Positions 24,224 to 34,816 of a stretch of DNA of 64,000 bases are shown in pieces. How positions within the stretch are numbered: the first letter of the stretch is position 1; each line of letters begins with the position of its first letter. The position numbers and the translations under genes were made by a program. Below the pieces are notes generated by a model. The model did no database searches. It was not told where the DNA came from and saw only the letters and a program-made list of their open reading frames with translations. Source of the DNA: Nocardioides sp. YR527 (GTDB lineage Bacteria; Actinomycetota; Actinomycetes; Propionibacteriales; Nocardioidaceae); the NCBI RefSeq assembly GCF_900101045.1, contig NZ_FNFN01000006.1, positions 434,001 through 498,000 on the forward strand, given 5' to 3'.

Positions 24224-25636
24224 ATGACCGCACCCGACCGCGTACACGCCTTCACCGACGACGCCCTCGGCGCCCACGATGCCGTCGAGCTCGCCCGCCT
24301 CATCCGCACCGGCGAGCTGAGCGCCGCAGAGGTCGAGGCGGCGGCGGTCGCCCGGCTGCGACGCGTCGTCCCGGAGCTGCACGCGATGGCGTACGAGGCC
24401 TACGACGCGCCCCGGAGAGCGGACACCGAGACTGGCCTGCTCCACGGCGTGCCGACCCTGCTCAAGGACAACACCGACCTGCGAGGGATGCCGACCAACC
24501 ACGGTTCGGAGGCGTTCGACGCACGGGCGGCGTCCCGCGACGGGCGCTACACCACGCAGTTCCTCAGCTCAGGGATGACGGTGCTGGGCAAGAGCCGGAT
24601 GCCGGAGTTCGGGCTGAACGCGACCACCGAGTTCCGAAGCGGACCACCGACGCCCAACCCCTGGAACTCGCGCCACTCCGTCGGGGCATCCTCCGGCGGG
24701 GCCGCGGCCCTGGTCGCAGCCGGAGCCGTGCCGATCGCGCACGCCAACGACGGTGGCGGGTCGATCCGGATCCCGGCCGCGGCCGCCGGACTCGTCGGAC
24801 TCAAACCGAGCCGGGGAAGGCACCTCGACGGCGAGACCGCCCGCACCCTGCCGATCAACATGGTCAGCGAGGGGGTGGTGACGCGGACCGTACGCGACAC
24901 CGCGACCTTCCATGCCGCGCTCGAGCGGCACTGGCGCAACCCGGCGCTGCCGCCCCTCGGACTGGTCGAGGGTCCCGCACGACGGCGGCTCCGGGTAGCG
25001 ATGATCATCGAGTCGGTGACCGAAGCTGTCGTGGACACGCAGACGAAGGCGGCCGTGGAACGCACCGCGACCATGCTGGAGGAGCAGGGTCACACCGTCG
25101 AGCCGGTCCCGATCCCGGTCGACGCACGCTTCGGCGACGACTTCCTCAGCTATTGGGGTCTGCTCGCCTTCCTCGCCGGCAACCTGGGCCGCCTGACCAT
25201 CGACCGTACGCTCGACACCGACCGCCTCGACGGCCTCACCGACGGCCTGCGTCGCGCCTTCGCCTCCGGCGGCTGGCGCCGCACGCCCACCGCACTGCTC
25301 CGCCTACGACGGGCGGCGGCGGCCTACGCGACCCTCTTCGACCAGCACGACGTGGTCCTGTGCCCGGTCGTCGCCGGCGTCACCCCGCCGCTGGGCCACC
25401 TCTCCCCGAACGTACCGTTCGAGGAGCTGGTCGACCGGCTCCGGCGACACGTCGCGTTCACGCCGCTGCAGAACATCACCGGAGCGCCGGCGATCTCGCT
25501 GCCGATGGCGCTCAGCGAGGAGGGGCTGCCGATCGGGGTGCAGCTCTCCGCGGCGTACGGGGACGAGCGGACCCTCCTCGAGCTCGCCTACGCCCTCGAG
25601 GAGCAGTCGCCGTGGCCCCGGATCCAGGACAACTGA
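24224..25636 (+). CDS. Amidase-signature family hydrolase
   Basis: A 470-residue amidase with the Ser-cisSer-Lys triad: K81 (TLLKDN), S156/S157 in GASSGGAAA, and nucleophile S180 in GGGSIRIPA. The family hydrolyses carboxamides to acid and ammonia, including gamma-glutamyl or acyl amides. ATG 24224 is 27 bp after the TetR operator. Its position between amine-catabolism genes suggests release of an amine or acid from an amide substrate (inference); the substrate class cannot be read from the sequence. An in-frame start 27 bp upstream would place the operator at the 5' end of the mRNA. Confidence 0.92.
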   Translation: MTAPDRVHAFTDDALGAHDAVELARLIRTGELSAAEVEAAAVARLRRVVPELHAMAYEAYDAPRRADTETGLLHGVPTLLKDNTDLRGMPTNHGSEAFDARAASRDGRYTTQFLSSGMTVLGKSRMPEFGLNATTEFRSGPPTPNPWNSRHSVGASSGGAAALVAAGAVPIAHANDGGGSIRIPAAAAGLVGLKPSRGRHLDGETARTLPINMVSEGVVTRTVRDTATFHAALERHWRNPALPPLGLVEGPARRRLRVAMIIESVTEAVVDTQTKAAVERTATMLEEQGHTVEPVPIPVDARFGDDFLSYWGLLAFLAGNLGRLTIDRTLDTDRLDGLTDGLRRAFASGGWRRTPTALLRLRRAAAAYATLFDQHDVVLCPVVAGVTPPLGHLSPNVPFEELVDRLRRHVAFTPLQNITGAPAISLPMALSEEGLPIGVQLSAAYGDERTLLELAYALEEQSPWPRIQDN

Positions 25637-25653
25637 GTCAGCGGTGAGCGTCC

Positions 25654-27042
25654 TCAGAGCATCGTCGAGGCCTTCTCCAGCACCCGGCGCAGGATCTGCT
25701 CCATCTCGTCGAACTCGGCCTGACCCACGGTCAGCGGCGGGGAGAGCTGGATGACCGGCTCGCCGCGGTCGTCGGCGCGGCAGTAGAGGCCTTCGGTCCA
25801 CAGCGCCTTGGAGACGTACCCGTAGAGGATCCGCTCGCACTCCTCCTCGGTGAAGGTCTCCTTGGTCGCGCGGTCCTTGACCAGCTCGATGCCGTAGAAG
25901 TAGCCGGTGCCGCGCACGTCGCCGACGATCGGCAGGTCCTTCAGCTTCTCGAGGGTGGCCCGGAACGACCCCTCGTTGCGGCGTACGTTGCCGAGCAGAT
26001 CCTCTGCCTCGAAGAGGTCGAGGTTGGCCATCGCCACCGCGGTGGAGACGGGGTGACCGCCGAAGGTGTAGCCGTGGTAGAAGGTCTCGTCCCCGGAGAG
26101 GAACGGCTCCATCAGCTGGTCGGAGATGATCGTGGCGCCCAGCGGCGCATATCCCGAGGTCAGCCCCTTGGCCGAGGTGATCATGTCGGGCACGTAGCCG
26201 AACCGCTCCGAGCCGAACATCGTGCCCAGCCGCCCGTAGGCGCAGATGACCTCGTCGGAGACGAGCAGGACGTCGTACGCGTCGCAGATCTCGCGCACCC
26301 GCTGGAAGTAGCCCGGGGGAGGCGGGAAGCAGCCGCCCGAGTTCTGCACCGGCTCCAGGAAGACCGCGGCGACGGTGTCGGGCCCCTCGGCGCGGATCAC
26401 GACCTCGATCTGGTCGGCGCACCAGCGTCCGAACGCCTCCGGGTCGCTCCCGTCCATCAGGCCGCCGGTGATCTCCGAGGCGCGGTAGATGTTGGTGTTC
26501 GGCACCCGGAAGGTCGAGGGAACCAGGGGCTCGAACGGTGCCTTGATGTCGGCCAGGCCGGTGATCGACAGCGCCCCGTGGGTGGTGCCGTGGTAGGCGA
26601 TGTTGCGCCCGATGACCTTGTGTTTGCCCGGCTTTCCCCGCAGCTTGAAGTAGTTCTTGGCGAGCTTCCACGCGGTCTCGACGGCCTCGGAGCCAGAGTT
26701 GGTGAAGAAGACCCGGTTCAGGTCGCCGGGGGCGAGTGCGGCCAGCCGCGCGGCCAGTTCGATCGCCGGCTCGTGCGCGTAGGACCACAGCGGATGGAAG
26801 GCCAGCTGCTTGGCCTGCTCCGCGCCTGCGTCGGCGAGCTCCGCACGCCCGTGACCGACCTGGGTGACGAAGAGCCCTGCGAGCCCGTCGAGGTAGCGGT
26901 TGCCCTCGATGTCGTAGATGTAGGCGCCCTCACCCCTGGCGATGATCGGCACGTCGGTCTTCGCATAGCTCGAATGCCGCGTGAAGTGCATCCAGAGATG
27001 GTCCTTGGCGTCGCGCTGCAGCTGCTCGTAGTTGCCGGTCAT
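25654..27042 (-). CDS. Class III PLP aminotransferase (putrescine/omega-amine type)
   Basis: A 462-residue fold-type I aminotransferase. PLP residues are D263 (VSDEVICAYGRLG) and the Schiff-base lysine K292 (TSAKGLTSGY); the GSEA phosphate loop is at 117-120. The sequence fits the putrescine/beta-alanine:pyruvate branch that transfers terminal amino groups. Together with the divergent aminoaldehyde dehydrogenase it can convert putrescine to 4-aminobutyrate. ATG 27042 (MTGNYEQLQRDAKDHLW) matches the family start; a longer frame of 17 residues upstream is not conserved. Confidence 0.92.
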   Translation of the reverse strand: MTGNYEQLQRDAKDHLWMHFTRHSSYAKTDVPIIARGEGAYIYDIEGNRYLDGLAGLFVTQVGHGRAELADAGAEQAKQLAFHPLWSYAHEPAIELAARLAALAPGDLNRVFFTNSGSEAVETAWKLAKNYFKLRGKPGKHKVIGRNIAYHGTTHGALSITGLADIKAPFEPLVPSTFRVPNTNIYRASEITGGLMDGSDPEAFGRWCADQIEVVIRAEGPDTVAAVFLEPVQNSGGCFPPPPGYFQRVREICDAYDVLLVSDEVICAYGRLGTMFGSERFGYVPDMITSAKGLTSGYAPLGATIISDQLMEPFLSGDETFYHGYTFGGHPVSTAVAMANLDLFEAEDLLGNVRRNEGSFRATLEKLKDLPIVGDVRGTGYFYGIELVKDRATKETFTEEECERILYGYVSKALWTEGLYCRADDRGEPVIQLSPPLTVGQAEFDEMEQILRRVLEKASTML

Positions 27043-27119
27043 GACTCCATGGTCACCCAACGCATCTCGCTTCCGCAAGCGAATCAGTAGCAAACCATCA
27101 ATTCCACTTCGGATTCGGT

Positions 27120-27137
27120 TGTGACATCCCTGTTACA
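27120..27137. promoter_or_regulatory. Candidate operator between the aminotransferase and dehydrogenase genes
   Basis: TGTGACA-TCCC-TGTTACA is a 7-bp inverted repeat with one mismatch, located 22 bp before the dehydrogenase ATG in the 117-bp divergent intergenic region. It resembles GntR- or Lrp-type half sites, but the cognate regulator is not evident. Confidence 0.45.
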
Positions 27138-27159
27138 GGAAGGAGTTAGTCTCTACCGC

Positions 27160-28602
27160 ATGGCTGACCAGACCTTCAGGAACGTGATCGGCGGCGAGCT
27201 GCGCGAGGCCGCTGACGCCGCGACGTACGACGTCGTCGACCCCGCCACCGGTGAGGTCTACGCGCAGGCCGCGATGTCGGGGGAGGCCGACGTCGACCAG
27301 GCGTACGCCGCCGCAGCAGCGGCCTTCGGGGCCTGGGGCGAGACCACGCCCCAGGAGCGCAGCCTGGCTCTGCTCCGGATCGCCGACGCGATGGAGGCCC
27401 GGGCCGAGGAGCTGACCGCCGTCGAGGTCAAGGACACCGGCAAGCCGTTCCAGCTCACGCTGGAGGAGGAGCTGCCGCCGACGATCGACCACTTCCGGTT
27501 CTTCGCGGGCGCGGCCCGGACCCTGGAGGGGACGAGCGCAGGCGAATACCTGACAGACCACACCTCCTGGATCCGTCGCGAGCCGATCGGCGTGATCGGG
27601 CAGGTCACGCCATGGAACTACCCGCTCGCGATGATGTCGTGGAAGATCGCCCCGGCCCTGGCCGCCGGCAACACGGTCGTGCTCAAGCCCTCCGACACCA
27701 CCCCGGCCAGCTCCGCGCTGCTGGCCGAGATCGCCCAGGAGTTCCTGCCGCCGGGCGTCCTCAACCTCGTCACCGGAGACCGCGACACCGGCCGCGCGCT
27801 GATCCGCCACAAGACGCCGCAGATGGTCGCCATCACCGGCTCGGTCCGCGCCGGCATGGAGGTCGCCGCCACGGCGGCACAGGACGTCAAGCGCGTCCAC
27901 CTCGAGCTCGGTGGCAAGGCGCCGGTGATCGTCTTCGACGACGCCGACATCGACAAGGCGGTCGCCGGCATCGCCGCGGCGGGCTACTTCAACGCCGGCC
28001 AGGACTGCACCGCCGCGACCCGGGTGCTGGTGCAGGAGGGCATTCACGACGAGTTCGTCGCGGCTCTCGCCGAGGCGGCCCGCGACACCACCGTCGGTCT
28101 CCCCGCCGACAACACGGACGTCGGCGCGCTCAACAACCCCGGTCAGCTCGCCCGCGTCAAGGGCATGGTCGACCGCCTCCCGGACCACGCCACGATCGCC
28201 GCCGGAGGTGCGCCGGCACGGGTCGAGGGCGGTGAGAACGGCTACTTCTACCAGCCCACGGTCCTGGCCGGGCTCCGCCAGGACGACGAGCAGATCCAGC
28301 ACGAGATCTTCGGCCCGGTGATCACGGTGCAGCGGTTCGCCGACGAGGCCGAGGCGCTCCGCTGTGCCAACGACGTCGACTACGGCCTCGGCTCCAGCGT
28401 GTGGACCAAGGACCACGCCACCGCGCTGCGGGTCAGCAAGCGCCTCGACTTCGGTGTCGTCTGGATCAACACCCACATCCCCTACATCTCCGAGATGCCC
28501 CACGGCGGCTTCAAGCACTCCGGCTACGGCAAGGACCTCTCCGTCTACGGGTTCGAGGACTACACCCGGATCAAGCACGTGATGTCCTACATCGGGGGCT
28601 GA
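27160..28602 (+). CDS. Gamma-aminobutyraldehyde-type aldehyde dehydrogenase
   Basis: A 480-residue NAD-dependent aldehyde dehydrogenase. Catalytic residues are C283 in NAGQDCTAATR, E249 in LELGGKAP, N153 in PWNYPL and K176 in VLKPSD. The NAGQDCTA sequence around the nucleophile is characteristic of the PatD/YdcW (4-aminobutanal dehydrogenase) branch. It is divergent from the class III aminotransferase, giving a two-step putrescine to GABA route. ATG 27160 is preferred; AGGAAGGAG lies 15-23 nt upstream, a little far, and GTG 27121 is an alternative. Confidence 0.92.
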   Translation: MADQTFRNVIGGELREAADAATYDVVDPATGEVYAQAAMSGEADVDQAYAAAAAAFGAWGETTPQERSLALLRIADAMEARAEELTAVEVKDTGKPFQLTLEEELPPTIDHFRFFAGAARTLEGTSAGEYLTDHTSWIRREPIGVIGQVTPWNYPLAMMSWKIAPALAAGNTVVLKPSDTTPASSALLAEIAQEFLPPGVLNLVTGDRDTGRALIRHKTPQMVAITGSVRAGMEVAATAAQDVKRVHLELGGKAPVIVFDDADIDKAVAGIAAAGYFNAGQDCTAATRVLVQEGIHDEFVAALAEAARDTTVGLPADNTDVGALNNPGQLARVKGMVDRLPDHATIAAGGAPARVEGGENGYFYQPTVLAGLRQDDEQIQHEIFGPVITVQRFADEAEALRCANDVDYGLGSSVWTKDHATALRVSKRLDFGVVWINTHIPYISEMPHGGFKHSGYGKDLSVYGFEDYTRIKHVMSYIGG

Positions 28603-28757
28603 GACATCAGCGGGGACAGCAATTGAACAGGTCGGTCGGCGACCCTCGATGTGCGAGCAGACCACGTCCGTGAAAGCATCGAGGGCCGTTTCGCGCACCT
28701 CCGCGACTCGGACCCAGCAATGGATAGCAGTCGACCCCCACACGAGGTGCACCCCAC

Positions 28758-30794
28758 ATGTCAGCCAAGCAATGGCGGACAGATGTCCAAGGTCTCCGGG
28801 CCATTGCCGTAGGCCTGGTCGTCGCTGCCCATGCGGGCATCCCGCACACCGAGGGCGGCTTCGTCGGCGTCGACGTCTTCTTCGTGCTCTCCGGCTTCCT
28901 GATCACCACCCTGCTGCTGCGCGAGGCGGATACGTCGGGAACGGTCAGCATCCCGCAGTTCTACGCGCGTCGTGCCCGTCGGATCCTGCCGGCAGCCACT
29001 CTCGTGATCCTGGTCGTCCTGGCGTACGCCGCCTGGCAGCTGCCCACCACCCGGCTCACCGATGCGGCCACCGACGGCACCTGGGCGGCGTTCTTCCTGG
29101 CCAACGTGCACTTCGCGGCCGAGGGCGTGCAGTACTTCCAGCCCAGCGAGCCCTCGCCGTTCCAGCACTACTGGTCGCTCTCGGTCGAGGAGCAGTTCTA
29201 CCTGGTCTGGCCGGTGCTGGCCCTCCTGCTCATCCCCAGGCTCGGCCGCAAGGGCTTCACGGTCGTCGCCGCGGTGATCGCCGTCGTGAGCCTGGCGTGG
29301 TCGATCCACGCCACCGGCGAGAACCCGACCGCCGCCTACTTCTCCACCCCGGCCCGCGCCTACGAGCTCGCCGCCGGCGCGCTGCTGGCCTGCTGGGGCG
29401 GCCGGCTCAAGGGCGCCGCGAGCATCATCGCCGGCCTGGCGGGAGCCGCGGCGATCCTCGCCGCCACCGTCCTGTTCAGCGAGGCCACCCCGTTCCCCGG
29501 CTGGCAGGCACTGGTGCCCACCCTCGGCACGGTCGCGCTGCTGGCCTCGGGCGCGAACGCCCCGACCGCGAGGCTGCTCGCGATCCGCCCGCTGCGGTAC
29601 GTCGGCGACATCTCCTACTCCCTCTATCTGTGGCACTGGCCGCTGATCGTGCTGGCCCCCGAGTTCCTGCACCTGGGCAACGCCGCGCTCGAGATGACGG
29701 TCGCGGTCGCCGCCGCGCTGCTCCTCTCCGCCCTGAGCCACCGCTTCGTCGAGCTTCCGTTCCAGCACAAGCAGGTGCCGGTGTTCTCGCACGGGTTGCG
29801 CGCGCTGGCTCTGTGGCCCGTCGCGCTGGTGCTGGCGGTCGGCAGTGGTTGGCTGGCAACCGGCTATGCCGCCTACGCCGAGAAGGAGCGGGCCGCCCAG
29901 GCCCAGGCCTGGTTCGCGGCCCACGAGGTCCCCGACACCGCCGCCGAGACCGGCGGCCCGCCGCAGGTTCAGCGAGAGCTGCGTGCCGCGCTCGAGATCG
30001 CCGACCGTGGTGGCCCGATCCCGCCGGGCGTGCTCGGTGAGGACATCACGGACGATCGGTGGCAGAAGGCCCACGGCGACTGCTACGCCAACTACGGCGA
30101 CACCCGCGGCGCCGACTGCACCCTCGGCGACACGGATGCGAAGAAGACCGTCGCCGTCGTCGGCGACTCCCACGCCGGCATGTGGCTGACCGCCTTCGAC
30201 GACCTCGGCAAGGAGAACGGCTTCCGGGTGGTGCCGGTCGTGAAGGTCGGCTGCGCTCCCTACCCGGTCCAGCACCGCGGCAAAAAGATGACCCAGGCCG
30301 AGTGCGACGACTTCCGCGACTGGTCCGCGGACCACCTCGAGCGCCTCGACCCCGACACGATCGTCTCGACGGCTCGCGGACAGCTCTTCATGCCGAAGAC
30401 GTACGACGGGATGGACCGTGACGAGCAGTGGTCCCAGGCGGTGCGCAGCACGGTGAAGGCCTATCGGGAGATCTCCCGCAAGGTCGTCGTCCTCGGCGAC
30501 GTACCCGCCGTCGACCACGACCCCGCCGACTGCATCAGCGCCCCCGAGGCCGACCAGCGCTCGTGCCTCAGCGACCCGGACTCGCGCGAGACCAGCAGCA
30601 ACGAGCTCACCGAGTCGGCGCTGGAAGGCACCGAGGCGGCGTACGTCGACACCCAGCGTTTCGTGTGTGCCGAAGACCGCTGCCCGCTCGTCGTGGGGGA
30701 GAAGGTCACCTACTACGACTCCTCGCACCTGACCGAGTCCTGGGTCCGCCATGTCACGCCGCGGCTCGGTGTCATCCTGGCTCCGCTGATTTAA
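28758..30794 (+). CDS. OafA/YrhL-type acyltransferase with C-terminal SGNH domain
   Basis: A 678-residue integral membrane protein. Residues 1-375 form an acyltransferase_3 domain of about ten helices (DVQGLRAIAVGLVVAAHAG, FFVLSGFLIT, YWSLSVEEQFYLVWP, YSLYLWHWPLIV). The C-terminal extracytoplasmic SGNH domain has GDSHAG with the nucleophilic serine and a C-terminal DSSHLT for the Asp/His pair. Such proteins O-acetylate cell-wall or exported polysaccharides. Start ATG 28758 matches the family (QWRTDVQGLRA). It is a single transcription unit. Confidence 0.93.
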   Translation: MSAKQWRTDVQGLRAIAVGLVVAAHAGIPHTEGGFVGVDVFFVLSGFLITTLLLREADTSGTVSIPQFYARRARRILPAATLVILVVLAYAAWQLPTTRLTDAATDGTWAAFFLANVHFAAEGVQYFQPSEPSPFQHYWSLSVEEQFYLVWPVLALLLIPRLGRKGFTVVAAVIAVVSLAWSIHATGENPTAAYFSTPARAYELAAGALLACWGGRLKGAASIIAGLAGAAAILAATVLFSEATPFPGWQALVPTLGTVALLASGANAPTARLLAIRPLRYVGDISYSLYLWHWPLIVLAPEFLHLGNAALEMTVAVAAALLLSALSHRFVELPFQHKQVPVFSHGLRALALWPVALVLAVGSGWLATGYAAYAEKERAAQAQAWFAAHEVPDTAAETGGPPQVQRELRAALEIADRGGPIPPGVLGEDITDDRWQKAHGDCYANYGDTRGADCTLGDTDAKKTVAVVGDSHAGMWLTAFDDLGKENGFRVVPVVKVGCAPYPVQHRGKKMTQAECDDFRDWSADHLERLDPDTIVSTARGQLFMPKTYDGMDRDEQWSQAVRSTVKAYREISRKVVVLGDVPAVDHDPADCISAPEADQRSCLSDPDSRETSSNELTESALEGTEAAYVDTQRFVCAEDRCPLVVGEKVTYYDSSHLTESWVRHVTPRLGVILAPLI

Positions 30795-30952
30795 CTGGGA
30801 CTTTCATTTCGGGATTTGCCTTTACGTGCCTCTTTGTGGCTTAATTGTGACCAGACGTTGCAAAACGTTTCATGCACAGCCCTGGACCCGTGGGGGAGTC
30901 CGGGGCTGCTGCTATTTGGTGCCTTCTCAGCCTGTGCTGGGAGGATGGGCGG

Positions 30953-32062
30953 GTGAACGATCAGCGGCCACGCGACGTGGTGATCCTCGGCTCGACCGGG
31001 TCCATCGGCACCCAGGCCCTCGACCTGGTGCGGGCCAACCCGGACCGGTTCCGGGTGGTGGCGTTGACCGCGGGCGGGTCCAACAAGGAGCTGTTCGAGG
31101 CGCAGGTGGCCGAGTTCGCGCCCATGTTCTCCGGGCTGGGGGAGGAGGCCTCGGTCGAGGCCGCCGCTCAGCCCGCTGACGTGGTGCTCAACGGGATCAC
31201 CGGCGCCGTCGGTCTCCGCCCGACGCTGGCCGCGCTCGAGGCGGGCAACACGCTCGCCCTGGCCAACAAGGAGTCGCTGATCATCGGGGGCCCGCTGGTC
31301 AAGCGGGTCGCGGGCGAGGGGCAGATCGTCCCGGTCGACTCCGAGCACTCCGCGATCGCGCAGTCGCTGCGCGCCGGCCGTGCCGAGGAGGTGCGCAAGC
31401 TCGTGCTGACCGCCTCCGGTGGCCCGTTCCGCGGCCGCTCCCGCGACGAGCTCGCCCAGGTCACCCCGGCGCAGGCACTCAAGCACCCCAACTTCGCGAT
31501 GGGGCGGGTGATCACCACCAACTCGGCCACCCTGGTCAACAAGGGACTCGAGGTCATCGAGGCACACCTGCTCTTCGACGTACCGTTCGACCGGATCGAG
31601 GTCGTCGTCCACCCGCAGCAGTACATCCACTCGATGGTCGAGTTCACCGACGGCGCGGTGGTGGCCCAGCTCGGGCTGCCGACGATGCTGGTGCCGATCT
31701 CGATGGGGATGGCGTGGCCCGAGCGGGTGCCCGACGCCGAGACCCCGATCGACTGGACCAAGGCCGCCGACTGGCGCTTCGAGCCGCTCGACGACGTCGC
31801 CTTCCCCGCGGTCGCGCTCGCCCGCGAGGCCGGCACCCGTGCCGGCACTCACCCGGCCGTCTACAACGCGGCCAACGAGGTCTGCGTGGACGCCTTCCAC
31901 GAGGGCCGGATCCCGTTCCCCGGCATCGTGGACACGATTGCTGAGGTGATGGCAGCCCACAGCGGCGTACGCTCTGAAAGCAGCCTCACCATCGAGGATG
32001 TGCTCGCCGCCGACGCCTGGGCGCGCGAGGAAGCCACTCGGATCCTGGAGACCCGCCCGTGA
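30953..32062 (+). CDS. dxr: 1-deoxy-D-xylulose 5-phosphate reductoisomerase
   Basis: It catalyses the NADPH-dependent rearrangement and reduction of DXP to MEP, the committed step of the MEP isoprenoid pathway. The 369-residue product has the NADPH motif GSTGSIG (residues 13-19), ALANKES, and the SEHSAIAQSL metal/substrate region. The start is GTG 30953 with GGAGG 10 nt upstream; an in-frame upstream ATG adds unconserved sequence. It overlaps rip1 by 4 bp (GTGA), and ispG follows, the conserved actinobacterial dxr-rip1-ispG order. Confidence 0.97.
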   Translation: MNDQRPRDVVILGSTGSIGTQALDLVRANPDRFRVVALTAGGSNKELFEAQVAEFAPMFSGLGEEASVEAAAQPADVVLNGITGAVGLRPTLAALEAGNTLALANKESLIIGGPLVKRVAGEGQIVPVDSEHSAIAQSLRAGRAEEVRKLVLTASGGPFRGRSRDELAQVTPAQALKHPNFAMGRVITTNSATLVNKGLEVIEAHLLFDVPFDRIEVVVHPQQYIHSMVEFTDGAVVAQLGLPTMLVPISMGMAWPERVPDAETPIDWTKAADWRFEPLDDVAFPAVALAREAGTRAGTHPAVYNAANEVCVDAFHEGRIPFPGIVDTIAEVMAAHSGVRSESSLTIEDVLAADAWAREEATRILETRP

Positions 32063-33417
32063 GTGTTCTGCTCTACACGCTGGCCGTGATCGGCTTCGTT
32101 CTCGCGATCCTGGTCTCGATCGGGCTCCACGAGCTCGGTCACATGATCCCGGCGAAGGCGTTCGGCGGGAAGGTGACCCAGTACTTCATCGGCTTCGGGC
32201 CGACGGTGTGGTCCAAGCAGATCGGCGAGACCGAGTACGGCCTCAAGGCGATCCCGCTCGGTGGCTACGTGAAGATCCTCGGGATGCTGCCGCCCGGTGC
32301 CGACCAGCTGGGTGAGCGCACCGAGGACGGTGCGCTCAAGGTACGCAAGTCCAACACCGGCATGTTCACCCAGCTGATCAGTGACGCCCGCTCGGCCGAG
32401 TGGGAGCTGATCCGTCCCGAGGACGAGCCGCGGCTGTTCTACAAGATGTCGTGGTGGAAGAAGGTCATCGTGATGGCCGGCGGGCCGACGGTGAACATCG
32501 CGATCGCGTTCTTCGTGCTGTGGGGCGTCTTCGGGACCTACGGCGTCCACGAGAACGTCGTCGACGAGGGGCATCCGGTCGTCTCGAGCCTGCAGGAGTG
32601 CCTGCTGACCTGGGAGGACCAGGGCCGCGAGTGCCGCGCGAGCGACAAGCCGACCCCGGCCGCCGACGCCGGCCTCAAGCCCGGTGACGAGCTGATCTCG
32701 TTCAACGGCACCGAGCTGACCTCCTGGGCGGTCGCCCAGGAGCTGATCCGCGACAACATGGACGGCGACGCCACCATCGTGATCGAGCGCGACGGCGAGC
32801 AGATGACGCTGCGCACCCAGACCGTCGTGCAGGAGCGGGTCAAGGACCTCGACGACACCAGTGCTGACCCGGAGACCGCGAAGGTCGGCTTCTTCGGGAT
32901 GTCTCCCGAGTCGCACGTGGTGACCACCAAGGAGGGGCCGGTCTACGCGCTCCAGGAGATGGGTGCGATGGCCGAGAACGCCGTCCACTCGCTGCTGAGG
33001 TTGCCGGTCAAGGTCTGGCACGTCGCGCTCGCGATCGTCGGTGTCGAGGAGCGTTCGGCCGACAGTCCGGTCAGCATCGTCGGCGGCGGCCGCATCGCCG
33101 GCGAGATCGCCGCCCACGAGGGCCTCGACGTCGGCGAGAAGGTCGCCAGCTTCGCGTTCCTGGTCGGTGGCTTCAACCTGTTCATCGGCATCTTCAACTT
33201 CGTCCCGCTCCTGCCCCTCGACGGCGGTCACATCGCGACCGCGCTGTGGGAGGGCATCCGCCGCGCCTTCGCCAAGGTCTTCCGGCGGCCCGACCCGGGA
33301 CATGCCGACCCGGCGAAGCTGTTGCCGGTGGCGTACGTCGTGGCCTCGGCGCTGCTCGTGATGGGTGTTGTCCTGATCGTCGCCGACCTCGTCGTCCCGC
33401 TTCATCTGCAAGCCTGA
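32059..33417 (+). CDS. rip1: Site-2 intramembrane zinc metalloprotease (Rip1/RseP family)
   Basis: A 452-residue M50 protease that cleaves anti-sigma factors within the membrane during regulated proteolysis. The zinc motif is H24-E-L-G-H28 in the first helix; the third ligand lies in LDGGH (D388). A PDZ domain occupies roughly residues 205-285 (AADAGLKPGDELISFNGTEL). About four helices are visible. It starts with GTG overlapping the dxr stop. The dxr and ispG neighbours match the Mycobacterium arrangement, so the Rip1 name fits better than RseP. Confidence 0.95.
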   Translation: MSVLLYTLAVIGFVLAILVSIGLHELGHMIPAKAFGGKVTQYFIGFGPTVWSKQIGETEYGLKAIPLGGYVKILGMLPPGADQLGERTEDGALKVRKSNTGMFTQLISDARSAEWELIRPEDEPRLFYKMSWWKKVIVMAGGPTVNIAIAFFVLWGVFGTYGVHENVVDEGHPVVSSLQECLLTWEDQGRECRASDKPTPAADAGLKPGDELISFNGTELTSWAVAQELIRDNMDGDATIVIERDGEQMTLRTQTVVQERVKDLDDTSADPETAKVGFFGMSPESHVVTTKEGPVYALQEMGAMAENAVHSLLRLPVKVWHVALAIVGVEERSADSPVSIVGGGRIAGEIAAHEGLDVGEKVASFAFLVGGFNLFIGIFNFVPLLPLDGGHIATALWEGIRRAFAKVFRRPDPGHADPAKLLPVAYVVASALLVMGVVLIVADLVVPLHLQA

Positions 33418-33439
33418 CCCGCCCGTAAGATTGGTAGAC

Positions 33440-34606
<1,167 letters not shown>

Positions 34607-34613
34607 TGTGTGG

Positions 34614-34703
34614 ATGTTCACCGAGGTAACTCGGTGGACGGTCGCTTCCTTCGTGGAGTTCCACGAGGGCAGTGCGCACTCGCTGAGTTACCTCGGTGAA
34701 CAT
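34614..34703. repeat. Long perfect inverted repeat after ispG
   Basis: A 19-bp arm (ATGTTCACCGAGGTAACTC, 34614-34632) is repeated perfectly in inverted orientation at 34685-34703. The 52-bp spacer contains a smaller hairpin (TCGTGG, AGTT, CCACGA). The arms are less GC-rich than the surroundings. It could be a structured terminator, a miniature mobile element or a protein-binding cruciform. Confidence 0.7.
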
Positions 34704-34732
34704 ATCGCACCGTCAGTCCGGCCACGTACGCA

Positions 34733-34765
34733 GGAAGCCCGGTCCGTCACACGGACCGGGCTTCC
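34733..34765. terminator. Bidirectional terminator between ispG and the convergent membrane gene
   Basis: A 15-bp perfect stem (GGAAGCCCGGTCCGT with its complement) and a CAC loop, followed by TTCTGC-rich sequence on the plus strand. It sits between two convergent units. Confidence 0.85.
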
Positions 34766-34816
34766 GTCTTCTGCTCCGAGACGTCCCCCTGCGTACGTCT
34801 CGAAGGTCTTGTGGTT

